DNA of 64,000 nt, from NCBI GenBank assembly GCA_020161435.1, contig JAIUNV010000001.1, positions 248,001 through 312,000 on the forward strand, written 5' to 3'. The notes beneath the pieces are model-generated. The model was given only the letters and a program-made list of their open reading frames with translations, was not told the DNA's origin and did not search any database. Positions 29,558 through 38,800 of the stretch are shown here, in pieces. Within the stretch, counting starts at the first letter, position 1. Each line of letters starts with the position of its first letter. This stretch comes from Bacteroidota bacterium. Its GTDB lineage: Bacteria; Bacteroidota; Bacteroidia; Chitinophagales; Chitinophagaceae. Both the position numbers and the translations under genes were made by a program.

Positions 29558-30151
29558 TCAGGCTCTGGCAAAGATTAGTAAAGGTTGAATATCGTGTAAA
29601 TCGGCTGATTTCATGGCTTGGAGGTATGCAGTACGGGCAGCGGTGGTGGCGGGATAGCTACGGCCCCATGTGAATACCGGGAGCCCGGCCACTTTTTCGA
29701 TGAGTACATCGGCCATGAGGCGGCTGTGGCGGCCATTGCCATTGCTAAAGCAGTGGATGCTTACGAGCCTGTGCTTGAAGCGTATTGCCCACTCATCGGG
29801 CGGGTAGGTGTTGTTTTGAATCCAATACCCGGCATCGTCGAGCAGGTTTTTGAGTTCGGTGGCGATTAGCCATTTGTCTACGCCAATGTTTTTGTTGCTG
29901 TGGCGAAACTCGCCTGCCCAGGCCCATACTTCGCCAAACATGCGTTTGTGCATGGCTTTTATGAAGTCTTCGGACAAGATGGTGTCCACCCGTAGGCGCC
30001 TGCCAAAGGTCCACTGGATGGCATGTTCGATGTTTTGCTGTTCAAATTCATCGAGTTCGGCCCGGGTGGCAATGGTCGGAATGAGCAAGCCTTCTTTTTC
30101 GTCTTCATCGAGGGGTGTTTGCCCATCTTCATAGTCGAGTATTAATCCCAT
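29558..30151 (-). CDS. Fic-family protein (mobile mystery protein B)
   Basis: A 197-aa Fic-domain protein that would transfer AMP or a similar nucleotide part to a target protein. Seen: the Fic motif HCFSNGNGRHSRLMADVL (the usual HxFxxGNGRxxR, with Phe and both Arg kept) at about 134-150, and the upstream flap region. Length and pairing with an XRE gene match the mobile mystery B family found on mobile elements. Its start overlaps the XRE gene end by 10 bp. It should be the toxin of a toxin-antitoxin-like pair. The Argonaute gene follows 143 bp downstream. Confidence 0.85.
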   Translation of the reverse strand: MGLILDYEDGQTPLDEDEKEGLLIPTIATRAELDEFEQQNIEHAIQWTFGRRLRVDTILSEDFIKAMHKRMFGEVWAWAGEFRHSNKNIGVDKWLIATELKNLLDDAGYWIQNNTYPPDEWAIRFKHRLVSIHCFSNGNGRHSRLMADVLIEKVAGLPVFTWGRSYPATTAARTAYLQAMKSADLHDIQPLLIFARA

Positions 30152-30600
30152 AGTGCTTTCGGCATTTCGGCAATGAGTAATGCAGTACGTTCTTCGATGG
30201 CTTGCTGAATGCGCAGGTTGCTGTTTTCCTGGTCTTCGAGGCGCATGGATTGAGAGGTGCGGGCAACGATTTGGGAGGCCAGTTCACGGGCTCTGCGTTC
30301 GATGAGGGCATCGAGGGAGCCATCTTTGGGTACCAGACCGTATACCAGCTGCATATCGAGGGCAGCGGCAGCTTCTCTGAGGGCTTTGAGGGTGATAGCA
30401 CCTTCTTTCTCCCGGTTTTCAACCTCCTGCATGCTTTGTTTGGTAATGCCCATTTTGGAGGCCAGCTGCTGGAGGGACATGCCAAGGGCCAGCCGGGTGG
30501 CTTTGAGCCATCCGGTGGGTGGTGGTACTACTTGTGCAGCCGTTGAAAACTGGCTGAGCTTATAGTTGAGCTGTTGTAACTGGAGCTTTTGTTTGTCCAT
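30142..30600 (-). CDS. XRE-family repressor (mobile mystery protein A)
   Basis: A 152-aa DNA-binding protein with a helix-turn-helix of the Cro/CI type (LALGMSLQQLASKMGITKQSMQEVENREKEG, about residues 35-66). It matches the mobile mystery A family by size and by its Fic partner. It should repress its own operon and may neutralise the Fic protein. The direct repeats just upstream (30604-30720) are likely its operator. Confidence 0.85.
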   Translation of the reverse strand: MDKQKLQLQQLNYKLSQFSTAAQVVPPPTGWLKATRLALGMSLQQLASKMGITKQSMQEVENREKEGAITLKALREAAAALDMQLVYGLVPKDGSLDALIERRARELASQIVARTSQSMRLEDQENSNLRIQQAIEERTALLIAEMPKALWD

Positions 30601-30603
30601 ACT

Positions 30604-30720
30604 GTAAGGTTAAAGCCTGACTTTGTACGGGCAAAAGTAAGGTTAAAGCCTGACAATAGTTGTTTATTCGTCAGGTTTTAGTATGACAAAAGTGTAAGGA
30701 AAGTAAGGGTATAGGCTGAC
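30604..30720. promoter_or_regulatory. Array of 18-bp repeats upstream of the XRE/Fic operon
   Basis: The 18-mer gtaaggttaaagcctgac occurs twice exactly (30604-30621 and 30637-30654). A third direct copy with 3 mismatches lies at 30703-30720 (gtaagggtataggctgac), and an inverted, more diverged copy at 30670-30687. The first copy ends just before the XRE start codon, so a bound repressor would block transcription and translation. Autoregulation is inferred. Confidence 0.7.
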
Positions 30721-30755
30721 GGGGGGAGAAGGCAGGCCCATTGCAGGGCTATATA

Positions 30756-30838
30756 ATTGCAAGGATTGCAAAGTTTGCAAAGAGTGCAAAGGGGTTAACA
30801 AGATTTGAATCTTCTGCTATGTACTATAAATTTAGTAC
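30756..30838. promoter_or_regulatory. Nine-bp tandem repeats and a palindrome before the Panacea gene
   Basis: Four head-to-tail copies of a 9-mer of the type attgcaaag run from 30756 to 30791. A palindromic element with arms gtacta and tagtac (6-bp spacer) lies at 30821-30838, about 33 bp before the Panacea start codon. These may be operator elements of the toxin-antitoxin operon. Confidence 0.45.
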
Positions 30839-30870
30839 AAGTTTGTTACCTTCGCTAGCTGCTACCGTTA

Positions 30871-31320
30871 ATGAGTATACCTGCCATCAATATTGCCCAA
30901 AAAATTGTTGCCACTTTAAGTGACCCTGAAAAGGGGGAAATAGTTACTAACTTAAAGGTTCAAAAGTTGCTGTACTATGTACAAGGGTATCATTTGGCCT
31001 TTTTTGATCAGCCACTTTTTGAAGAAACAATTGAGGCATGGATGTACGGCCCAGTAGTTCCTGAGGTTTACCATCAATATAAAGACTTTGGTAGCGGTCC
31101 AATAACATTTGAAAGTACTGATGCCTCTATTATCCAACTAGATAATGCAACAGAGGACATGTTTAATCAGGTAATGCATGAATATGGTAAGTTCAGTGCG
31201 ATTAGGCTCATGGAAATGACTCATGCAGAGCGTCCTTGGACTGAAGCGTTCAACACTGCACACAAGGTGATCGATTTGAGTTTGATGCGAGATTATTTCA
31301 AAGGCTTGGTTGATGAGTAA
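30871..31320 (+). CDS. Panacea-domain (SocA-like) antitoxin
   Basis: A 149-aa protein of the Panacea/DUF4065 (SocA-like) family: NLKVQKLLYYVQGYHLAF, AWMYGPVVPEVYHQYK and MTHAERPWTEAF match the conserved core. Panacea proteins act as promiscuous antitoxins for many toxin folds. It overlaps the next gene by 11 bp, as expected of a toxin-antitoxin pair. It is transcribed away from the XRE/Fic pair. Confidence 0.88.
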   Translation: MSIPAINIAQKIVATLSDPEKGEIVTNLKVQKLLYYVQGYHLAFFDQPLFEETIEAWMYGPVVPEVYHQYKDFGSGPITFESTDASIIQLDNATEDMFNQVMHEYGKFSAIRLMEMTHAERPWTEAFNTAHKVIDLSLMRDYFKGLVDE

Positions 31321-31708
31321 AAAGATTAAAAAAGTTGAGGATAAGCCCAATATGAAACAACCGGAGCATCGCTATCCGGTTTTTTGTTTTAAGTACCTAC
31401 AGCCTTGTTCTTATCTTAAATGTAACGATGCCTCTTTTTTTATCGAGTTTTTGGAAAGGATGCAAAAACTAGGTGAACTTGGATGGAAGGAAATCGATAA
31501 GTCAGGGAGACATTCCTTTGGCACAGAAAAGATTCCTGTAAAGCAGATAAAGCCGCAACTTAAGCCCAGTATTTTGACTCCAGATGTCACCGAGCTCACT
31601 GTGTTTAGAGCCACAGGGAATAATCTACCTTTCTTAGGCATACGGTTGAATGATACATTTCAGGTGATTTACATTGAAACGCAGTTTGGTGATATATACA
31701 ATCACTAG
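31310..31708 (+). CDS. Putative toxin partner of the Panacea antitoxin
   Basis: A 132-aa protein I cannot place in a family with confidence. It has a charged N terminus, then FCFKYLQPCSYL, a helical segment (FIEFLERMQKLGELGWKEI), the HSFGTEKIP segment and a C-terminal beta strand set ending VIYIETQFGDIYNH. Its overlap with the Panacea gene makes a toxin role likely. The C-terminal His and Asp/Tyr cluster could form an active site. The second M of MMSKK may be the start. Confidence 0.6.
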   Translation: MMSKKIKKVEDKPNMKQPEHRYPVFCFKYLQPCSYLKCNDASFFIEFLERMQKLGELGWKEIDKSGRHSFGTEKIPVKQIKPQLKPSILTPDVTELTVFRATGNNLPFLGIRLNDTFQVIYIETQFGDIYNH

Positions 31709-32310
31709 GAAAATAGCTTTACTTTCCTGTAGTGTCCAGCTTTCAGTTTTTCTACTCCATTCCCCAATACATTTTTAAGTATGTCGTCGACAGTGCGGGG
31801 AGCCAATTTGAATTGGGTGCCCAGCTCGGTGGCTTGTTGTCGGGTAAATTCGGCCGGCAAGGCTTCAAAGAACCGGCGCTTATTGTCGCCACCCTTGAAG
31901 TGAATGGTTTCGGCCTGTTTGGGCAGGTTGTTGAACATGAGCAGGCTGTGGTGTAGTTAGATTTCTGCCAACCGCAGGGCGGTAATAAAATCTTCATCGG
32001 TGCAAACAAGCCGAGTGGCTGCTTCATCGTACTCGAACTTGCGGAGGGAAGTAAAAATCATGAACATGCGATACAGAGTCAAGCCCAGGCGTTTACCAAT
32101 ACTGGCGGCTTCCTCGACTGTGAACATGGTCACTTGGTTCAGCCGTACCTCACAATGTTGGTTCAATTGCTGCCATTGTTCGGTAGTTAACTCTATAACG
32201 GTTTCCTTTCGTTGCTGGAACTTGACCATGTTAAACATCTTTCCTGAAAGGACTTTGAAAAGTTCCGTAAGGTTGAAGTTGTTGGCATTGGAGGAAGTAT
32301 TATAAAACAA
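31705..32310 (-). pseudogene. Truncated DUF3987 gene remnant with internal stop
   Basis: The C-terminal third of a DUF3987 protein, homologous along its length to the end of the intact gene at 40889-43150 (shared WQQLN, MIFT, RKFFEALP/RRFFEALP-type and RTVD-IL segments, similar ending). Two open pieces, 31957-32310 and 31705-31938, are in the same frame, divided by a TAA at 31957-31959. The intact protein has Tyr at this aligned position (QTYLQHSLLMF), so a single TAC/TAT to TAA change fits. The 5' part is missing: homology stops next to the P-type ATPase stop codon at 32300. It is likely non-functional. Confidence 0.85.
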
Positions 32311-34336
32311 ATTTCATTCTTTGTATTCTTACTGCATTTAGTATTGCCATCAAGGCTACACCTACATCAGCAAACACAGCTTCCCACATGGTGGCTATAC
32401 CACCTGCGCCCAAAGCCAATACAATAATTTTTACGGCAAATGCCAGAACGATATTCTGAATAACAATGCTGCGGGTGGCTTTGCCAATTTTAATGGCGGT
32501 GGCTATTTTTGAAGGCTGATCGGTTTGTATTACCACATCAGCTGTTTCAATGGCTGCATCGCTGCCCATTGCCCCCATTGCAATACCAAGATCGCTTAAT
32601 GCCAATACGGGAGCATCGTTGATACCATCACCCACAAAGGCAATAATTTTTGTTGTGTCCTGCTTTAATTCCTCTACTTTCTGCACTTTGTTTTCGGGTA
32701 ATAAATCGCCAAAGGCTGTATCAATACCAATGTGCTTTGCCACTTTTTGAGTGATTGCATTTTTGTCGCCACTGAGCATTACAATCTGAGTAATGCCGTT
32801 CAAATGCATTTGCTTAATGGCTTCCTGTGCATCTTCTTTTACTTCATCGGCAATGAGCACATAACCTGTATATTCATTATTTATGGCGACTACCACTATG
32901 CTTTCTACAATTTCATCCAATTTCGTATCGTACCAAATACCGAATTTATTTAACAGCCTGGTATTGCCCGCCAACACTTCTTTGCCATTTACTTTTCCTT
33001 TTAAACCATGCCCGGAAATTTCTACTACATCCTCTGCCTGATAAATCTGTGTTTCGTTCTTTTCATATTCGGCTATGGCTTTGGCAATAGGGTGTGTGGA
33101 TTTGCTTTCTAATGCAGCCAACGTTTTTATGAACGCTGTTTTATCCATACCATTGGTAACAATTTCCTGCACTTTAAATACACCTGCTGTGAGTGTGCCT
33201 GTTTTATCCAGTACAACGGTATTTACTTTTGTCATTAGCTCCAGATAATTTGAGCCTTTAAATAAAATACCGTTTTTGGAAGCTGCACCAATGCCGCCAA
33301 AATAGCCCAACGGAATTGAGATAACCAATGCACATGGGCAACTGATAACCAAGAAAATTAAAGCCCTGTATAGCCATTGGGTAAATACATAATCGCTTAC
33401 AACGAAGTAGGGAATTATGACCAACGCTACCGCTAAAAAGAAAACAATGGGTGTATAAATTTTTGCAAACTTCCTTATCAGCAGTTCTGTTTTTGCTTTT
33501 CGGGCTGTTGCATTTTGTACCATTTCTAAAATTCGTGCAAGAGAACTGTCGGCAAATTTTTTGGTTACTTTCAGTTCAACAACTTTATCAAGGTTTAGCA
33601 TACCTGCCAATACCTGTTCGCCTTTATAAATGGATTTTGGTTTGCTTTCTCCTGTAAGTGCTGCTGTATTAAAGCTGCTTCCATCACTCAACATTTCGCC
33701 ATCCAATGGTACTTTTTCACCAGCTTTAATTTGTATGGTTTCGTTTATTTGAACTTCTTCGGGCTTTGTTTCTTCATACTTACTATTTCGTAAAACACTG
33801 GCAGAAGATGGTCTTACATCCAGTAGGGCTTTGATGTTGCTCTTTGCTCTATTTACTGCTGCACTTTGAAACAATTCACCAATGGCATAGAATAACATTA
33901 CCGCCACGCCTTCGGGATATTGTCCGATGGCGAAAGCACCAACAGTTGCCAATACCATGAGTGTGAACTCTGTAAAGAACTCCTTTTTAAGAATAGCTTC
34001 CCAACCTTCTTTTATTACAGGAAAGCCAACTGGCAGGTAGGCCATTGCATACCAAACAAGGCGAACATAGCCCGTAAAGAATGCAGGTTTGAAATAATTA
34101 TCTGCGGCAATGCCAATAAGCAGCATACTAAAACTGATGATAGCCGGAAGATATTGTTTGAGTATACTACTTTCAGCTATTTCTGTTTTTTGAACAGGCT
34201 TACTGTCATCTGGATTTACTCCATGTAACAAATTATCTGCACCGGCTTTACCGTACACTCTATCTTCTAAAGTACAGCAAGTAATCTTTCCTTCTGCATT
34301 GTAGGTATGAACATGATTTGGATCTGTATTTATCAT
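32300..34336 (-). CDS. Heavy-metal P1B-type ATPase (Zn/Cd/Pb exporter)
   Basis: A 678-aa cation pump in the inner membrane that exports Zn(II), Cd(II) or Pb(II). Seen: the SCPCAL metal-path motif, TGES, the phosphorylation site DKTGTLT, the GDGINDAPVL hinge, and AFAVKI plus FADVGVALMAILNAVR near the C terminus, the Lys and Asp pattern of the P1B-2 group. The N terminus lacks a full heavy-metal domain and has only scattered His and Cys (HVHTY, CC). Its start overlaps the 74-aa gene by 4 bp. It is the last gene of the operon. Confidence 0.92.
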   Translation of the reverse strand: MINTDPNHVHTYNAEGKITCCTLEDRVYGKAGADNLLHGVNPDDSKPVQKTEIAESSILKQYLPAIISFSMLLIGIAADNYFKPAFFTGYVRLVWYAMAYLPVGFPVIKEGWEAILKKEFFTEFTLMVLATVGAFAIGQYPEGVAVMLFYAIGELFQSAAVNRAKSNIKALLDVRPSSASVLRNSKYEETKPEEVQINETIQIKAGEKVPLDGEMLSDGSSFNTAALTGESKPKSIYKGEQVLAGMLNLDKVVELKVTKKFADSSLARILEMVQNATARKAKTELLIRKFAKIYTPIVFFLAVALVIIPYFVVSDYVFTQWLYRALIFLVISCPCALVISIPLGYFGGIGAASKNGILFKGSNYLELMTKVNTVVLDKTGTLTAGVFKVQEIVTNGMDKTAFIKTLAALESKSTHPIAKAIAEYEKNETQIYQAEDVVEISGHGLKGKVNGKEVLAGNTRLLNKFGIWYDTKLDEIVESIVVVAINNEYTGYVLIADEVKEDAQEAIKQMHLNGITQIVMLSGDKNAITQKVAKHIGIDTAFGDLLPENKVQKVEELKQDTTKIIAFVGDGINDAPVLALSDLGIAMGAMGSDAAIETADVVIQTDQPSKIATAIKIGKATRSIVIQNIVLAFAVKIIVLALGAGGIATMWEAVFADVGVALMAILNAVRIQRMKFVL

Positions 34337-34557
34337 TTTATCCCATTTATTTTATTATGCGAGGAAATGTAATCCTTAAGTTGTTCCTTAAGGGTTTTAA
34401 GGTATTCTTCTAAATCTGAAATACAGATTTCATTTTTATTGGTTTCACAAATCTTGAAGGGAGTTTCATCCAAATATTTGTATAGTTCAGGATAATCTGA
34501 TTCAATCGTTGAAGAGATTGAGATTATTTCTTGCATAAGTTGATTTACATTTTTCAT
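34333..34557 (-). CDS. Small hypothetical protein of the zinc operon
   Basis: A 74-aa acidic, helical protein (MQEIISISSTIESDYPELYKY start, DLEEYLKTLKEQLKDYI near the end) with two cysteines in an ETNKNEICISD stretch. I do not recognise a family. It overlaps the ATPase start by 4 bp (ATGA type), so translation is probably coupled. A metal-sensing or chaperone role is a guess only. Confidence 0.6.
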   Translation of the reverse strand: MKNVNQLMQEIISISSTIESDYPELYKYLDETPFKICETNKNEICISDLEEYLKTLKEQLKDYISSHNKINGIK

Positions 34558-34647
34558 TGATTTTTATTTTTTTATGTTTAAAACTTCATTTTTCGGTATT
34601 CTTTGAACAACGGAGAATTGTGTTGTGTTTGTCATAATATACTTTTA

Positions 34648-35889
34648 TTATTCTTCTTCGCCCCCTGCTGCTTTTGATAGAACATAGAAAGCACCTTTGG
34701 TAACTATCATCGCATCTTTAGGCATTTCTTCAAGCGGTGTTATTTCTACATAGCCTAATTCTGTTACGCCTGTAATTACTTCAACCTTTTTAAACCGGAT
34801 ACTTTTTTCAGGATTGGCACCGATAGCTTTTTCACTCTTTTCATTAGGCCCTTTTTCTTCTGTGTTTTCTTCCTCCCCACTTACTATAAAGATGAAGGTT
34901 TTACCTTCTGCATTTACCACTGCATCAACAGGAACAGCCTGTACTGTTTGATTACCTACATTAATCAATGCAGATACATACATGCCGGGCAATAATTTGA
35001 TGCTGCCTGCATTGCTAATTTTGGCGTGTACAATTACGGATTTATTTTCGTTTTCAAATGATTGGTTGATGCCGTATATAGTACCTGTGATTTGCTTGTT
35101 GTTTTGATTGGTAAGAATAAATTCAACTTTTTGTCCATCCTTTACTTTAAACAAATCTTTCTCGTACACCTGCAAATCGCAATGCACCTGCGAATTATCT
35201 ACAATATCCATCAGGGAGGTTTGCATATCTACATAGCTGCCGGTCTTAATTCGTATATGACCTATGACACCACTGATGGGTGCATTAATTGGAATTTGGC
35301 TTACAAATTTACCATTTACTACGGATGCAGGGCTGATGTTCAATTGCTGTAATTGTGTTTCCATTCCTTGCAGTCTTGCTTTATCTGTTTCATATTTTGA
35401 TGCCGCCTGTTGAAATACCTTACCAGTACCAGCACTTTCGGTATTGAGATCTTTTTGACGTTGATACTCCTGCTGTGTATAAACAAATTCTTTTTTGAGT
35501 GTAAGATAATCTTGTTGCATCCTCACTATATCTGTGTTTTCCAATACTGCCAATGTTTGCCCCTGGCGAACATAGCTACCTTCCAGCACCATTATTTTTT
35601 TAATGATACCCGGCACCAAAGAGTTTACATCAGCTTTGTTTTGTGGCGGTACTTCTAATTGACCGCTTGATTTTACCACACTGTTCAGGTTTTTCATTTC
35701 TATTGTACCTAACTCAATGCCTACGGCTTTCATTTGCTCCTCCGAAATCTCTATTGCCGCTTTGTGTTCTTCTTCTGTCTTAGCCGCTTCCTTTGTTTCC
35801 GTTTTATTCCCCTGCTTGCAGGAAGAAAAACTGATTGCACTTACAAATACTGCAAATGCTATGATTGATTTTATATTACTTGACTTCAT
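34648..35889 (-). CDS. czcB: CzcB-type efflux periplasmic adaptor
   Basis: A 413-aa membrane-fusion lipoprotein (lipobox SFSSCK) of the Zn/Co/Cd efflux group. Seen: the N-terminal beta-barrel (GQLEVPPQNKADVNSLVPG), lipoyl halves with VLEGSYVRQGQTLAVLENTD, a helical hairpin and the second lipoyl (IRIKTGSYVDMQTSLMDIVD). It lacks the HMBD module seen in the copper adaptors. It starts 2 bp after the CzcA-TolC fusion gene. Confidence 0.9.
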   Translation of the reverse strand: MKSSNIKSIIAFAVFVSAISFSSCKQGNKTETKEAAKTEEEHKAAIEISEEQMKAVGIELGTIEMKNLNSVVKSSGQLEVPPQNKADVNSLVPGIIKKIMVLEGSYVRQGQTLAVLENTDIVRMQQDYLTLKKEFVYTQQEYQRQKDLNTESAGTGKVFQQAASKYETDKARLQGMETQLQQLNISPASVVNGKFVSQIPINAPISGVIGHIRIKTGSYVDMQTSLMDIVDNSQVHCDLQVYEKDLFKVKDGQKVEFILTNQNNKQITGTIYGINQSFENENKSVIVHAKISNAGSIKLLPGMYVSALINVGNQTVQAVPVDAVVNAEGKTFIFIVSGEEENTEEKGPNEKSEKAIGANPEKSIRFKKVEVITGVTELGYVEITPLEEMPKDAMIVTKGAFYVLSKAAGGEEE

Positions 35890-35890
35890 T

Positions 35891-38800
35891 TTATTGGTTT
35901 CCTTTTAAGTAGTTTAACAATATGATGGACTGATTGAACTGGTTTATGGCATCTGTGTATTGCAGTTTTGTATTGATAGCGGTCTGTAGATTTTGGATAT
36001 ACTCCATGTAACCTATTTCACCTTTGTTATATGCCGTATTTGAAATACGGATAATATCATCTGCCTGTTTCAAACCTGTGGTTTCGTAGTATTGCAGTCC
36101 CTCTTTTGCTTTGAGATATTCATTGTACTGCATAAGATAATTGCTTTGCAGGTATAGCAGCGTTTGCTGTTTCTCTGTTTCAATAGCTGTAGTGTTTATT
36201 TGTGCTGCTTTTATTTTTGCCTTTTGAGCACCAAAAAATAAAGGCACGCCAATGCCTACCTGAAAACCTGCTATCCGTGTACCATTGAAATAATCACGGT
36301 TGATTTTTGCAGGGTCAAAACTTTTGATTAGCATTTGATGAAAATAACCCACATTCAAATCGGGTAATAGTTTGCTTTTTTCAACTTTAACCTGTGCTGT
36401 ATTTACATTCAGTTTTTGATTGTAATACTGTATTAAAGGATTTGATTGTAAAGCAGCCGTATCAGCCATAAAAACATCAGGCAGTTTTGCCAACTCATTT
36501 TCTTTGGGGATAATTTGTTCCGTAGTGTTCACCCATTTTTGCAATGCCAGTTGATAACTGTTTACGGAAGTGTTTGCCTGTTTTAACTGCAACTGGTTTT
36601 CTTTATACCTGCTTTCAGCCTGCATCTTTTCCAACTGGTTTGTTTCACCGGTATTGAAACGCAGTGTAGCCCTTTTTAAGAAATTGCTGTATATGCTATC
36701 CTGCTGCTGTAACAGTTTTACTTTTTGCAAGCCATACACAAGATTGTAGTATGCTTCGGTTACTTCTTTTATTATTTCATTCTGTGATAGCGTCTTTGAT
36801 TTTTGTGCTAATAAAGTTTCCTGTTTCAGTAATTTGTTTTGATTGGCATATACTGTAGGAAATGCTATGGTTTGAGTAATGCCGATGCTGTTGTCAATGT
36901 TGCCTCCACTGGTGGGGTCTTGTGTGAGTTGCAGGTTTGTTTTATCAGGATTGAAGCCTGTTTTTTGCAGTGCTTGCGATTGCAGAATATTTAGGTCTGC
37001 CACTTTCATTTGCAGGTTATTCTTTAATGCTACATCAATGCACTCCTGCAATGTTTTTTGATTGCCTTGTGCATAAGATTTTTCTGCAAACAAACTGATG
37101 AATATAAACAGCAACAGTACAGCCGTTGTATTGCCGGGTAGTTTTACCTTCTTCATTTTATTTAATTTGAAATTGATTTTAGTATTGAATAGGATGTATA
37201 GTGCCGGCAATACCAATAAGGTTAAAAATGTGGCTGTTATTAAACCGCCAATAACTACGGTTGCTAATGGCTTTTGCACTTCGCCACCTGCACCTGTAGA
37301 AAGTGCCATAGGCAGAAAGCCTAATGAAGCAACTGCTGCCGTCATTATTACCGGACGCAACCTTACTGCTGTTCCTTTTCTTACTCTTTCGTATATGTCG
37401 GTAATGCCTTCCTCTTTTAACTGGTTGAAATAACCTATCAGTACAATACCATTTAACACTGCAACACCAAATAAGGCAATGAAACCAACACCTGCAGAAA
37501 TACTGAATGGCATTCCCCTTAACCACAATGCGATGATGCCACCAATGGCAGATAATGGTACGGCTGTAAATATGAGGAAGGATTGTTTTACACTTTTGAA
37601 TGTGATGTAGAGCAATACTAAAATGAGCAATAAGGCTACAGGAACTGCAATGCCTAATCTTGCTTTTGCTTCATTCAGATTTTGAAACTGACCGCCATAA
37701 GAGTAATAATAACCAGCAGGAAGTTTAAGATTTGCATCTAAAATAGGTTGTATTTCTTCTACTGTACTTTCAACATCACGACCATGCACATTGAAGCCTA
37801 CAAAAATTCTGCGTTGCCCATCTTCATGACTTATTTGTGCCGGAGCCGTTTTAAATGAAATATCTGCTACCTGGTTAATAGGCACTTTATTTCCAGATGG
37901 CAATGGCACATAGAGATTTTCAATGTTACTGAAATCTTTACGCAAATCTTTTTGTAACCGCACCACCATATCAAATCGTTTATCCCCTTCAAACACCACA
38001 CCTGCAACATTTCCTGCAAAAGCAGTTTTCAGCACCATGTTTACATCGCTGATGGTTAACCCGTATTGGGCAATTTTATCACGATTGTATTCCACCTGTA
38101 TTTGAGGCAGTCCACTTACTTTTTCTACGAAGGGCTCACTTACTCCTTTTACATTTTTGATAAGCCCTGCCACTTTATTTGCCTGTGCACTCAGGATTTC
38201 CAAATCGGAACCATAAATTTTTATTGCCACATCCTGTTTGATGCCTGTAATGAGTTCATTAAAACGCATCTGCATAGGCTGTGTTATTTCAACATTAACC
38301 CCCGGCAAAATACTTAGGGCTTCTTCCATTTTTTCCATCATTGCCTCACGGGTATTTGCCGATGTCCATTCTTCTTTCGGCTTCATGGAAAGCATCATAT
38401 CGCCTCTTTCGATGGGCATAGGGTCGGTAGGTATTTCTGCACTTCCTATCCTTGTTACCGCCTGTCTTATTTCGGGGAATTTATCCTTTAATATTTTTTC
38501 TGCCTTGCTGAATGTTTCTACCACCTGTGTTAATGATGTACCTTGTTCCATCCTTATTTCAACAGTGAGGTCGCCTTCTTCCAATGTGGGTATAAACTCA
38601 CCACCTAAGCTGTTAAAGAGTATTAAGCTCCCTGTAAACAGTACAACCATTACAAGCACTATAGTTTTCTTCCACCGTAAAGCCCAATTAAGCATTGGTG
38701 CATAAAGTTTTTGACAGAAGGCAATTATTCTGTCAGAAATATTTTTTTTATGTGCAGTCTTTTTACTTAGAAATAAGGCACTCATCATGGGTACATACGT

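Noticed and set aside
30756..30791. Short tandem repeat as a possible CRISPR array
   Set aside because: The units are 9 bp with no spacers and no cas gene is near, so it is not a CRISPR array.
29558..31708. The Fic and Panacea genes as ordinary effector genes of the Argonaute
   Set aside because: Both are common on mobile elements without an Argonaute, so I list only a possible link and do not claim one system.
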